Below, one piece after another: positions 42,660-50,546 of a DNA stretch of 64,000 nt. The stretch covers positions 62,001 to 126,000 of the forward strand of contig CAZFCE010000008.1 of the NCBI GenBank assembly GCA_964517605.1, in the 5' to 3' direction. Every line of letters starts with the position of its first letter. Position 1 is the stretch's first letter. Below the pieces are notes generated by a model. It was not told the origin of the DNA, made no database searches, and was given only the letters and a program-made list of their open reading frames with translations. Made by a program: the position numbers and the translations under genes. Source of the stretch: J095 sp964517605 (GTDB lineage Bacteria; Chloroflexota; Anaerolineae; 4572-78; J111).

Positions 42660-43274
42660 ATGCAAAGACCCATCATTATCGGTGTGGCCGGCGGCACGGC
42701 TTCCGGCAAAACCACCGTATCGCACAAAATTTTAGAAACCATTGGCGCAGACAACCTGGCCTACATTCAACACGATTCCTACTACCGCGATTTGAGTCAC
42801 CTGCCGCTGGACAAACGCCAGGACTTTAATTTTGACCATCCCGATGCGCTGGAAAACGAGTTGCTGATTGCCCATTTAAAAATGCTGCTGGCCGGCCAGC
42901 CGGTAGATGTCCCGGTGTATGATTTTGCCCGGTACGTGCGCACCGCCGAACTGCGGCATGTGGAACCGCGCCGGGTGATTTTGGTGGAAGGCATTTTAAT
43001 TTTTGTTGACCGGCACCTGCGCGACATGATGGATATAAAAATTTTTGTGGACACCCCGGCTGATCTGCGGTTTATCCGCCGGCTGCGCCGCGACGTGCTG
43101 AACCGTGGGCGCACAGTGAATCACGTCATCGAGCAGTATTTGGATACGGTGCGCCCCATGCACCTGGAGTTTGTGGAACCCAGCAAACGTTACGCCGATT
43201 TGGTGTTATCGTACCCCGAAGTCACCAAAGTGATGGATTTTATGAAGACAATGGCCACGCTCACCCAGATTTAG
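42660..43274 (+). CDS. udk: Uridine kinase
   Basis: A 204-residue P-loop kinase of the uridine kinase/phosphoribulokinase family. Walker A GVAGGTASGKTTV, the substrate region IQHDSYYRDLSHLP and NFDHPDALENELL, VYDFARYVRT and the lid RRDVLNRGRTVNHVIEQYL are all in place. It phosphorylates uridine and cytidine with ATP or GTP in pyrimidine salvage. The open frame extends upstream across the homopolymer tract, but the promoter and family length favour ATG 42660. A gene of unknown function follows after 42 bases. Confidence 0.9.
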   Translation: MQRPIIIGVAGGTASGKTTVSHKILETIGADNLAYIQHDSYYRDLSHLPLDKRQDFNFDHPDALENELLIAHLKMLLAGQPVDVPVYDFARYVRTAELRHVEPRRVILVEGILIFVDRHLRDMMDIKIFVDTPADLRFIRRLRRDVLNRGRTVNHVIEQYLDTVRPMHLEFVEPSKRYADLVLSYPEVTKVMDFMKTMATLTQI

Positions 43275-43316
43275 GCCAAAGCGGAGCGGCTGAATAACGC
43301 TTAACGAAAGGTTACT

Positions 43317-43901
43317 ATGAACTTCATCCAGAAAATAGTGGGGTGGATTGAATACGGAAACTACACTCCCGTCAAAAAATACGGAACGATTTATTCAGAA
43401 ACAATCGGCAAAGAACAATTCACCTTGGCTCCCCAATTGTTGCAGGGAGAAAAGGATTGGGTGTTACGGCTTGATCTCAACCGGCATTGGGGCAACGCCA
43501 ACAGCAACCGCACGCTCATAGATTGCCATTTCCGCGCACTTAACGAGATTAGCAAACCCATTCAACAAATGTTGAATGATGTCCAGGCCGGGGTAACTCA
43601 ACCAGACTTGGCCCTGAAAACAGGATTTATTGAGAAATTTCTGCTAAACATGGCTGCGGGTAAAATTATCCGCTCTTATGGAAGGATAGACCACCATCCA
43701 AAAAAAGAAGGGCGGTTCAGGATAGAGGTATTCCTGTCCTGGGATGGGCGACGGTACTGGCTGTTACTGCGGGAATGGGAAGGTTCGGGGGAGTGGAGCA
43801 AATGGCCGGTTGGGCTTGCGGTAAAGTTAACCCATCTTCTATCAGACGTTGAGGCCATAATCCGCGCTTCAGGCAAAAACAAACCGGCTGCCGGTAAATA
43901 A
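43317..43901 (+). CDS. Hypothetical protein, 194 residues
   Basis: I do not recognise this protein. It has no signal peptide or membrane segment. The N-terminal half carries KYGTIYSETIGKEQFTLAPQ and LRLDLNRHWGNANSNRTLID; the C-terminal half carries HHPKKEGRFRIEVFLSWDGR and YWLLLREWEGSGEWSKWPVG. The tryptophan- and arginine-rich second half suggests a compact alpha+beta fold. GAAAGG stands 5 bases before the ATG, and it lies 42 bases after udk, so the two may share a transcript. An inverted repeat (copy 3) follows the stop by 7 bases. Confidence 0.7.
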   Translation: MNFIQKIVGWIEYGNYTPVKKYGTIYSETIGKEQFTLAPQLLQGEKDWVLRLDLNRHWGNANSNRTLIDCHFRALNEISKPIQQMLNDVQAGVTQPDLALKTGFIEKFLLNMAAGKIIRSYGRIDHHPKKEGRFRIEVFLSWDGRRYWLLLREWEGSGEWSKWPVGLAVKLTHLLSDVEAIIRASGKNKPAAGK

Positions 43902-43908
43902 CAAAAAC

Positions 43909-43956
43909 AAGTGACCGGCACTTTTGTTTTTCCGGGGCGATAAGTGCCGGCCACTT
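43909..43956. repeat. Intergenic inverted repeat, copy 3 of 3
   Basis: AAGTGACCGGCACTT (43909-43923) and AAGTGCCGGCCACTT (43942-43956) form a 15-bp stem with one mismatch around an 18-base loop. The left arm is identical to that of copy 2. Confidence 0.85.
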
Positions 43957-44081
43957 TAGCATTTATTCTAATCATGAGCCAATAACATTCACAGTCGTGT
44001 TCCACCGTTCCTGTTTTACAGGCGTTAAATTTTGTGGGGTGGATGGCTTTGGGGTATTATTGTCTCCGTTGCAGTGGCAAC

Positions 44082-44116
44082 AAAAAAGCCCGGCTGTGGC
44101 AGCGCGGGCTTTTCTA
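44082..44116 (+). terminator. Terminator-like hairpin upstream of the methyltransferase
   Basis: AAAAGCCCG with CGGGCTTTT, extended by CTG/CAG across a small internal loop, is followed by CTATTTC. It lies 37 bases before the methyltransferase ATG, so it either ends an upstream transcript or attenuates this gene. Confidence 0.6.
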
Positions 44117-44152
44117 TTTCGATGGATTAATCACAAAACAAGGGTTTTTGAA

Positions 44153-44911
44153 ATGACAAACGAACAAATACACCTCGCCGAGGATGATCACTGGTGGTTT
44201 GCCGGTCGCACCCGGGCGCTCACCACGGTGCTTGATGCCATTCTGCCAAAAAAAACGGCGTTTAAATTACTCGATGTGGGGTGCGGGGCCGGTAATATGA
44301 TTCATCATCTGAGCCGGTATGGGCAGGTGAAAGGGCTGGAAATTGACCCTCGCCCGGTGAAGAAGGCCCGCGAACGGGGCTACGATGTGGAACAGTTTGA
44401 CGCCACCCGGCCCATGCCCTACGCCGACCAGAGCTTTGATGCCGTTTCGGCGCTGGATGTGATTGAGCATAACCAGGATGACCTGGCGATTCTGGCGGAT
44501 AGTTACCGCATTTTAAAGCCGGGCGGCCATATAATTATCACCGTGCCGGCGTTTATGTGGCTATGGACTTACAACGACGACCTGAACGCCCACGTGCGCC
44601 GCTATACGGCCCCCGAATTGCGCCAAAAATTAAGCCAAACCGGGTTTAAGGTGGTGCGGATTACCTACAACAACTTCTTTATTTTCCCGTTGGCGGCGTT
44701 GTTGTTGCTGTTGCGCCGTTCCACCGCCACCAAAAAAACGCTGGCTTCGCATCACCTTAGCCAGGATGAGTACCAGGTGGAACTGGAACCGGCTTCGCCG
44801 CTGATGAATGCGGCGTTAATGCTGGTGGGTAAGGTTGAGGCCGGGCTGATTAGCCGGTTTAACCTGCCCTGTGGCACTTCGCTGATTGCGGTTGCCCAAA
44901 AACCGGAGTAG
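44153..44911 (+). CDS. Class I SAM-dependent methyltransferase
   Basis: A 252-residue methyltransferase. Motif I LLDVGCGAGNMIHHLSRYG, the acidic residue in GLEIDPRP, motif II/III region QSFDAVSALDVIEHNQDDLA and GGHIIITVPAF match the Methyltransf_11/25 Rossmann fold. The EDDHWWFAGRTRA start is typical of a subgroup often found near glycosyltransferase genes. A hydrophobic helix (NFFIFPLAALLLLLRR) near 185-200 may sit at the membrane. ATG 44153 is preferred because the family begins there; AAGGG lies about 9 bases ahead. It is convergent with the following regulator gene, stop to stop. Confidence 0.88.
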   Translation: MTNEQIHLAEDDHWWFAGRTRALTTVLDAILPKKTAFKLLDVGCGAGNMIHHLSRYGQVKGLEIDPRPVKKARERGYDVEQFDATRPMPYADQSFDAVSALDVIEHNQDDLAILADSYRILKPGGHIIITVPAFMWLWTYNDDLNAHVRRYTAPELRQKLSQTGFKVVRITYNNFFIFPLAALLLLLRRSTATKKTLASHHLSQDEYQVELEPASPLMNAALMLVGKVEAGLISRFNLPCGTSLIAVAQKPE

Positions 44912-45520
44912 CTACCAGTCCAGTTCGGGGTAAAGTTCGCGGGCGCAGGCCGGGCAAAGGCCGTGCGTAAATTGCACATCGGTGTGGGTTTGAAAGTACA
45001 CTTCCAGCCTTTGCCAGTAGCCGTCATCATCCCGGATTTTTTTGCACGAGGCGCACATTGGCAGCAACCCCGACAGGGTTTTGATTTGCTCAATGGTCTG
45101 GCGCAGTTCGGCGTTGAGCAGCTTCAGCTTGATTAAATCATCAAAGCGGGCCACGGCAATGATAATGGCCCGCTCAAGCTCCTGAATTTTGGGCGGTTTT
45201 ACCAGATACGCGCCCACCCCGGCCTGGCTAGCCCGCTCAATCATCTCCTGCGATTCGTAGGCGGTGAGCACCACCACCGGGGTGGGGCATTCATCAAAAA
45301 TCTGCTGCGCCGCCGTAATACCGTCGCAGTTGGGCATGGTAATGTCCATCAGCACCACATCGGGACGGAGACTGTGGGTTTGCTCCACCGCCTCGTTGCC
45401 GTCCAGCGCGTAACCGGCAATAATGTATCCCCCCCGTTTTCTTAGCAAATCCGTGATCATTTCGGCAACCAGCGGATCATCCTCGGCAATTAATACGTTG
45501 ATTTGTTTTTGTATTTTCAT
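44912..45520 (-). CDS. Response regulator with C-terminal four-cysteine module
   Basis: A 202-residue protein. The receiver domain (about 8-125) has IAEDDPLVAEMI, the phospho-acceptor Asp in VVLMDITMPNCDG and Lys in AYLVKPPK. A helical linker follows, then a C-terminal module LSGLLPMCASCKKIRDDDGY and HGLCPACARELYPELDW with four Cys spaced as C-x2-C and C-x2-C, a putative zinc site seen at the ends of many receiver and PAS proteins. There is no DNA-binding domain. It is the third gene of a minus-strand cluster with a sortase and a B3/B4 protein. Confidence 0.85.
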   Translation of the reverse strand: MKIQKQINVLIAEDDPLVAEMITDLLRKRGGYIIAGYALDGNEAVEQTHSLRPDVVLMDITMPNCDGITAAQQIFDECPTPVVVLTAYESQEMIERASQAGVGAYLVKPPKIQELERAIIIAVARFDDLIKLKLLNAELRQTIEQIKTLSGLLPMCASCKKIRDDDGYWQRLEVYFQTHTDVQFTHGLCPACARELYPELDW

Positions 45521-45560
45521 TGGGCGTTTTCCTGGGATAGCCGGTAGCTACAGCGGCGGG

Positions 45561-46253
45561 TTAAAAATCCAGGCGCGGTTGCGCCGCCGAAAGGGTGCAG
45601 TGGTGTTGGGGCGGCCCCCATACCGCCGAAATTTGCCGGGCCAACTCGGTAATGAGCGCCGGCACGTCGGCGGGGGCGGTACTGTGCAGTCCTTCGCTCA
45701 CAATTAATACGCGCCGGGTTGGGGCCGATACCGTGGATTGCAAACTCTGCCGAAACGTCCAGCGCCGGGCGTGCACGTGGTTGGCGGCGTCGGCAAAAAT
45801 AACTTCCTGGGGAGCGGGGTATTCGGTTTCGCCGCCAAAGGCCAGGTATTCTTCGGTGCCGGTGGCGTGCCGCACTTCCAGGCACAACTCAACCTGCTCC
45901 ACATCGAACACGGCCACGGGCAGGGCAAACGCCAGCGAAACGGCGTTGCACAAATCCACCAGCGGATGCAGTTGGGGCAGGCTGTCCTCGCGTTTAAAGC
46001 GGCGCAACAACGCCTCGCCCGCCGAGCGGTATTGAGTGGGTTTTAACCCCATTTGGGTATAAACCCGCCGCCAGGCCGCCACTTCGGGCAGTTGCGCTTC
46101 GGAAAACTGGCCAAGCCGTTGGCGGGCGCGGTCAAAAAAAGGCTCCAGCCGGGGGCTAACCTCCACCTCGGGCCGGATGCCATCCACTACCAGCAACCCG
46201 GCTACCAGTTGGGGGTACTCTTCCCAGATTTTAGCAGAATGGCAAAAGTGCAT
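45561..46253 (-). CDS. B3/B4 tRNA-editing-like domain protein
   Basis: A 230-residue protein matching free-standing B3/B4 domains related to the editing region of the phenylalanyl-tRNA synthetase beta subunit. Characteristic blocks are WRRVYTQMGLKPTQYRSAGE, ALLRRFKREDSLPQLHPLVD and LCNAVSLAFALPVAVFDVEQ. Such proteins may hydrolyse mischarged tRNA or bind nucleotides; biochemical roles are mostly unproven. The ATG lies 9 bases past the sortase stop, and the response regulator follows after 40 bases, so these may form an operon although the functions look unrelated. Confidence 0.82.
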   Translation of the reverse strand: MHFCHSAKIWEEYPQLVAGLLVVDGIRPEVEVSPRLEPFFDRARQRLGQFSEAQLPEVAAWRRVYTQMGLKPTQYRSAGEALLRRFKREDSLPQLHPLVDLCNAVSLAFALPVAVFDVEQVELCLEVRHATGTEEYLAFGGETEYPAPQEVIFADAANHVHARRWTFRQSLQSTVSAPTRRVLIVSEGLHSTAPADVPALITELARQISAVWGPPQHHCTLSAAQPRLDF

Positions 46254-46262
46254 AGGTCACGC

Positions 46263-47168
46263 TCAAAATGGATTGATGGGTTTGGCAATCACCACCACCC
46301 GGTGGGTGTTGTTGGTGTACGGCCAGCAGGTAATTAGGGTGAGTCGTTCATCGTTAAAGGGGCCAATCCAGCGGGCGTTGGCCTGCCGCACCGCGTCCGG
46401 CTCACCTTTATCTTTGACAATAAATTTATCCTCAACCGCGTAGCGATACGCCTGGCCGTTGGCGTCAAACAGCGTTACCGCGTCGCCGGGGTTAAGGTTG
46501 ACAATATAACGAAACACCTCGCCTTTGATGTTGTGATGCCCGGATAACACCACGTTGCCGCCCTCGCCGGGCATAGTCGAGTTCCGGTGCCAGCCGGCGG
46601 CGTAATCGGCCACCTTCCACACGTTAACCGGCACGCCGTTTTGCATCACCACATCCCAGCCCACTTCAATTACCGGCGCGTCAAGATTGATGCTTTCGGC
46701 CACAATCCGGTTAAGCGGCGCGCGCCCGGAAGGAGCGGCTGCCGCCGCCGGCTCAACTTGCGGCGAGGCTGCCGGCGGGGTTTCGACCACCGGCAACGGG
46801 TTATCTTCCAGCGATGCGGCGGCTGTGGCTGGCGGCGGCGGAGTTGGCGGCGCGGGAGTCGGGGGGATAATCGCGGCGGCGGTGGGCGCGGTTTCGGCCT
46901 GAACAACGGGCGTGGGCGGCGGCGGGGTTGGCGTTGGCGGCGGAGTAGCCGTAGCCACGGTGGGGGCGGGCGAGGGCGTGGGGCTAACCGGCGTTACCGC
47001 TATAATGCGGGCCGGCGGCTGGAGCGCCTCTACCCACGGTTGCAGGTACAACCAGCCGCCCAGCGCCATTAACAGCAGCCCGGTGGCAGAAAAAACAAGG
47101 CTTACCCAGGCCCAACCCGTGGCGCGGGCCGTTGTAATTGGATTTTGCGACAATAAATTTTCATCCAT
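46263..47168 (-). CDS. Sortase family transpeptidase (class D/E-like)
   Basis: A 301-residue protein with an N-terminal membrane anchor (about 20-42), a long Pro/Thr/Ala stalk (about 55-145) and a C-terminal sortase domain (about 155-300). The catalytic triad is visible: His in VVLSGHHNIKGE, Cys in LTLITCWPY and Arg in NTHRVVVIAK. Sortases cleave an LPxTG-like signal and attach proteins to the cell surface. No protein in the window has a full LPxTG-membrane-charge signal, so its substrates are elsewhere or unusual. It is divergent from a DUF2723-like gene. Confidence 0.9.
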   Translation of the reverse strand: MDENLLSQNPITTARATGWAWVSLVFSATGLLLMALGGWLYLQPWVEALQPPARIIAVTPVSPTPSPAPTVATATPPPTPTPPPPTPVVQAETAPTAAAIIPPTPAPPTPPPPATAAASLEDNPLPVVETPPAASPQVEPAAAAAPSGRAPLNRIVAESINLDAPVIEVGWDVVMQNGVPVNVWKVADYAAGWHRNSTMPGEGGNVVLSGHHNIKGEVFRYIVNLNPGDAVTLFDANGQAYRYAVEDKFIVKDKGEPDAVRQANARWIGPFNDERLTLITCWPYTNNTHRVVVIAKPINPF

Positions 47169-47237
47169 GCCGGTTTTGGGTGTAGTTGATGGCGTTCATG
47201 GTAATGGCGCGGGCGGAATATGTCAAAACCGGGGCGT

Positions 47238-47266
47238 TTGACAAAGCCCGGCGGCGGTTTTATAGT
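47238..47266 (+). promoter_or_regulatory. Promoter giving a nearly leaderless glycosyltransferase mRNA
   Basis: Consensus TTGACA (47238-47243), a 17-base spacer and TATAGT (47261-47266) predict transcription from about 47273, only one to three bases before ATG 47275. The gene has no ribosome binding site, which agrees. Confidence 0.75.
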
Positions 47267-47274
47267 AGCCCTCA

Positions 47275-49155
47275 ATGAAAATCAAATCACTCACTCCCGC
47301 TTTTTGGGCCGGCGCGCTGGTGTTACTGGCGGCGGCCCTGTTATATGGTTTCACTCTGGATAACGGCTTCAGGCCCGACGAGTTGACCGGCGGCGACCTG
47401 ATTACCCACCAGTATGCCCAGGTTGAGGGCCGGCCCAGCAACGCGCCGGGCTATCCGCTGTATACCATGGGCGGCTGGTTGTGGTTTCACGCCACCCGTG
47501 GCGGGTTAACGCCGCTGCTCAACCCTATTCAGGTGGTGTCGTTTTATTCCACTTTATGGGGATTGGCCTCGCTGCTGGTGCTGTACCTTATTTTGCTGCG
47601 GGTTACGGCCAACCGCTGGCTGGTTGCGGCCTTGCTCACCGCCTTTCACGCCACCACGTTTTTCTTTTGGTATTACAGCGTTACCACCGAGCAGTACACC
47701 AGCGCCACGTTTCAAACGGTGCTGATTATCTGGCTGGCCCTGAAATGGGACGCCGACCCCCGCGATTCAACGCTGCTGGCCATGGCGCTGGTCAGCGGCA
47801 CCATGCTGGCCAATATGCTCACCACGCTCTTTATTTTACCGCCGCTGTTAGGGTTTATCTTTTTTAAGGCTGATGGCGGTAGCTGGCAATTGTGGCGCTA
47901 TTTACGGCGGCCCAAACTGGTGCTGCTGGCGGTGGGCGCGGCGCTGCTGCCGTTACTCAGCTACGCCTACATTTTTATTCGCGGGGCGCAGCACCCGGAA
48001 TGGCGCGGCGCGGGGCAATGGCCATCGGTCTGGGCCTGGTTTGTGCAGTTTCTTACCATTCAACAGGGCCGCGACGAGCTGGCCCCCGGCCTGTCGCTGC
48101 AAAATTTCTTTACCTCGGAGTTTCCCGCGCTGATGTGGCGTGAGCTAACCCCGCTGATATTTGTGGGCGGGCTGATGGGGCTGGCCTGTTTGGGCCGCCG
48201 CAAGGCCATCTTCTTTTACGGCACGCTGGCAATTTACTTTATTTTTTGCTGGGCCTACCGGTTTGGCAACTGGTTTCAGGTGATTATCCCGGCCTACCCC
48301 GTTTTTACCATTGGCTTTGCGGCGCTGCTTAATTGGGCCGGGAACCCGACTGACCGCAAATCGAGGCCGTATCTACCGCCACGGGCGATAATTTTACTGG
48401 TCGGGCTGGTAGGCTTTGGTTTGGTTCGGAACATTGACCGCGCCAACCAGCGCAACCGGCCCGCCGATACCGGCCTTGACCCCGGCTGGGCCATTCTGGC
48501 CGACCGGCCCGCGCTCCCGGCGCTGGTAATCGGCGATTTTGAGGAGCGGGTGGCGTTGCAATACCTTGTTACGGTGTGGCAGGCCGCGCCCGGCCTGACG
48601 CCGCTGGATGCCGGGACCAACTTTAATGCCGGGCCGGGCCGGGTGTATATTTCCCGGCAGGCGATGGCGGCTGCACCCCACCGCCTTGATCTGGCCCGGT
48701 ACTACCCGCAGGCGGCGGGAACGCAGTTGATTGCGCTGGACACCGCGCCGCGCCAAAGCCTTTCGGCCACGGCTGTGCCGCTTAACCTTGATTTTGGCGG
48801 GGTTTTAAAGCTGGCGGGCTGGGAGCAAATTTTGCCCGCCGGCAGCGGAGCCAACTGGCAAATGGCGCTGTACTGGCAAAATCCGCAGCCCATCCGGGCC
48901 GATTACACGGTTTCGGTGCGACCGTTGGCGCGGGGCCAATTGTTGCAACAGGGCGATAGCGCCGCCATTCAGGATCACCAGCCGGTGTGGGGCGTGTACC
49001 CCACCAGCCGGTGGCGGCCCGGCGAAGTTGTGCGCGATGTGTACGCTCTGGAACTGCCCGCCGGCGCAACCCCCGACGCGGTGCAGGTGGTGGTGTATCG
49101 CGCCGCCGGCGCCGGGTTTGAAAACCTGGCCGAGCGCACCTTTACCCTGAAGTAA
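47275..49155 (+). CDS. DUF2723-like multi-spanning (GT-C) glycosyltransferase-like protein
   Basis: A 626-residue membrane protein with about eleven hydrophobic segments in the first 400 residues, a loop with GGDLITHQYAQVEGRPSNAP and GYPLYTMGGWLWF (the DUF2723/O-mannosyltransferase-like PGyPL motif), and a C-terminal extracytoplasmic beta domain (about 500-626) with WQMALYWQNPQPIRADYTVS. GT-C enzymes of this type transfer sugars from lipid carriers on the outer face of the membrane. Donor and acceptor are unknown. It is transcribed divergently from the sortase gene, so it could glycosylate surface proteins; this is inference. Confidence 0.8.
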   Translation: MKIKSLTPAFWAGALVLLAAALLYGFTLDNGFRPDELTGGDLITHQYAQVEGRPSNAPGYPLYTMGGWLWFHATRGGLTPLLNPIQVVSFYSTLWGLASLLVLYLILLRVTANRWLVAALLTAFHATTFFFWYYSVTTEQYTSATFQTVLIIWLALKWDADPRDSTLLAMALVSGTMLANMLTTLFILPPLLGFIFFKADGGSWQLWRYLRRPKLVLLAVGAALLPLLSYAYIFIRGAQHPEWRGAGQWPSVWAWFVQFLTIQQGRDELAPGLSLQNFFTSEFPALMWRELTPLIFVGGLMGLACLGRRKAIFFYGTLAIYFIFCWAYRFGNWFQVIIPAYPVFTIGFAALLNWAGNPTDRKSRPYLPPRAIILLVGLVGFGLVRNIDRANQRNRPADTGLDPGWAILADRPALPALVIGDFEERVALQYLVTVWQAAPGLTPLDAGTNFNAGPGRVYISRQAMAAAPHRLDLARYYPQAAGTQLIALDTAPRQSLSATAVPLNLDFGGVLKLAGWEQILPAGSGANWQMALYWQNPQPIRADYTVSVRPLARGQLLQQGDSAAIQDHQPVWGVYPTSRWRPGEVVRDVYALELPAGATPDAVQVVVYRAAGAGFENLAERTFTLK

Positions 49156-49183
49156 AATCAGTTTATATTGTTGGCTTGAACAA

Positions 49184-50539
49184 TCAAGGCGCGGCCAGGT
49201 TGGCCTGCATTTGCTGCGCCGCCGCCGCCGGCGTGAGCTTGCCGGCCAGTAGTTTTTGCAGGGGGTCACGCATGGCATCAAGCAGCGTGTTGGCGTTAAC
49301 GCCCGGCGGCAGGGCTTGCCCGGCCAGCATTTGGGCGGCGCTCACCCGCCGGATGGCATCGTTGGCAATGAGCGGGTCGTTCAGCGCCTCGCGCCGGGTG
49401 GGCAGCGTGCCAAATTTGGCGGCCCAGGCCAGTTGCCGCTCCGGGCGGGTGATAAATTCTAAAAACGCGGCAGCTCCCTGGGCGCGTTCGGCGGTGGCGT
49501 TGCGGCTGATGGCCCAGTATTTGGCCAGCACCAGCGGCACCGCCGGCTGGCTATCATCGGCTTTGCCCACGGCGGGCAGCGGAGCCACGCCCCAGTTTAC
49601 CTTTTGGCTGGCGCGCAGTTCGCCCACGGCCCAATCCCCGTTAATCATCAACGCTATATCGCCGTTTAAAAACTTGCTCTGCATCTCATCGTAAGTGGCA
49701 ACCGGCGCGATGGCCGTGGGCGGCGCGTGCCAGCCCTTAAACAGGGTGAGCGCCTGCACCATGGCCGGGGTGTTGAGCGTGGGCTGCTCCTGGGCGTTAA
49801 GCCAGCCGTTGCCGTAGGGCGTTAGCCACGGTACCAGCCACAACGGATCAAAACTGTTAACACCCAGCCCCCACCGCGAGTCTTTGGTGAGTTTTTGGGC
49901 CTGTTCGGCCAGTTGGGCGGTGGTGGCGGGCGGCGTGTCTATTAAATCCTTGTTATAAAACAGCAGCAGGTGAAAACCGGCGGTTTCGGGCAGGCCCCAC
50001 ACCTGCCGGTTGCGCGTGGCTCCGGCCAGGGTAATGCCGGCAAAGCTATCCAGAAAGCTGGGCGGAAAGAAGTTTGACATGGGCGCAAGCCGGTTGTTGG
50101 CCAGCAGGTTGGCCAGCAGCGCCGGCGGAGCCAGCACCACATCAAACCCGGCGGGGTCTGTTGGCGGCGCGGCCAAAAAATCTTCGGGGGTGTTGGCGTG
50201 TTTTAGCGCCACCGCGTACTGCGGAAACTCGGTTTGAAAGGCGGCGGCGTCGCGGGTAAGCTGCTCGGTTTGGGGGGCGGGCAGGCTTTCCCACACGGTA
50301 ATGGTTACGTTAGCGGGCGTGGCCCCGGGGCGAGTTGGCAACCCGGTGGATGCGGGCGCGCCGGGGGTAGCCGTGGCGGTAGCAAGGGCTGCCGTCACCG
50401 TGGCGGCGGTGGTCGCCGGGGTAGCGGTGGGCCACGGCGTGGGCGATGGCGGCGGGGTGGGCGGCGTGCAACCGGCCAACAACCCGGCCAGTACGGCCAG
50501 GCCAAGCAATAGCCAAAATTTCAGGGCGCGAGCAGGCAT
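49184..50539 (-). CDS. Solute-binding lipoprotein, second copy next to a kinase
   Basis: A 451-residue lipoprotein with lipobox LLAGC (Cys about 24), a Pro/Thr/Ala stalk (about 25-75) and a family 1 solute-binding fold: ITVWESLPAPQTEQLTRDAA, PAGFDVVLAPPALLANLLAN, FLNGDIALMINGDWAVGELR and GAAAFLEFITRPERQLAWAA. It probably binds a sugar or oligosaccharide outside the cytoplasm. No ABC permease is near. Its start is 7 bases after the stop of a PAS kinase gene, so the two are one transcript. ATG 50539 is chosen because an earlier in-frame ATG lies inside the kinase gene. Confidence 0.87.
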   Translation of the reverse strand: MPARALKFWLLLGLAVLAGLLAGCTPPTPPPSPTPWPTATPATTAATVTAALATATATPGAPASTGLPTRPGATPANVTITVWESLPAPQTEQLTRDAAAFQTEFPQYAVALKHANTPEDFLAAPPTDPAGFDVVLAPPALLANLLANNRLAPMSNFFPPSFLDSFAGITLAGATRNRQVWGLPETAGFHLLLFYNKDLIDTPPATTAQLAEQAQKLTKDSRWGLGVNSFDPLWLVPWLTPYGNGWLNAQEQPTLNTPAMVQALTLFKGWHAPPTAIAPVATYDEMQSKFLNGDIALMINGDWAVGELRASQKVNWGVAPLPAVGKADDSQPAVPLVLAKYWAISRNATAERAQGAAAFLEFITRPERQLAWAAKFGTLPTRREALNDPLIANDAIRRVSAAQMLAGQALPPGVNANTLLDAMRDPLQKLLAGKLTPAAAAQQMQANLAAP

Positions 50540-50546
50540 CAACCGT

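Noticed and set aside
46912..47072. GGTGGGCGT-rich repeats as a non-coding repeat element
   Set aside because: They encode the Pro/Thr stalk of the sortase on the minus strand; similar DNA occurs in every stalked protein here.
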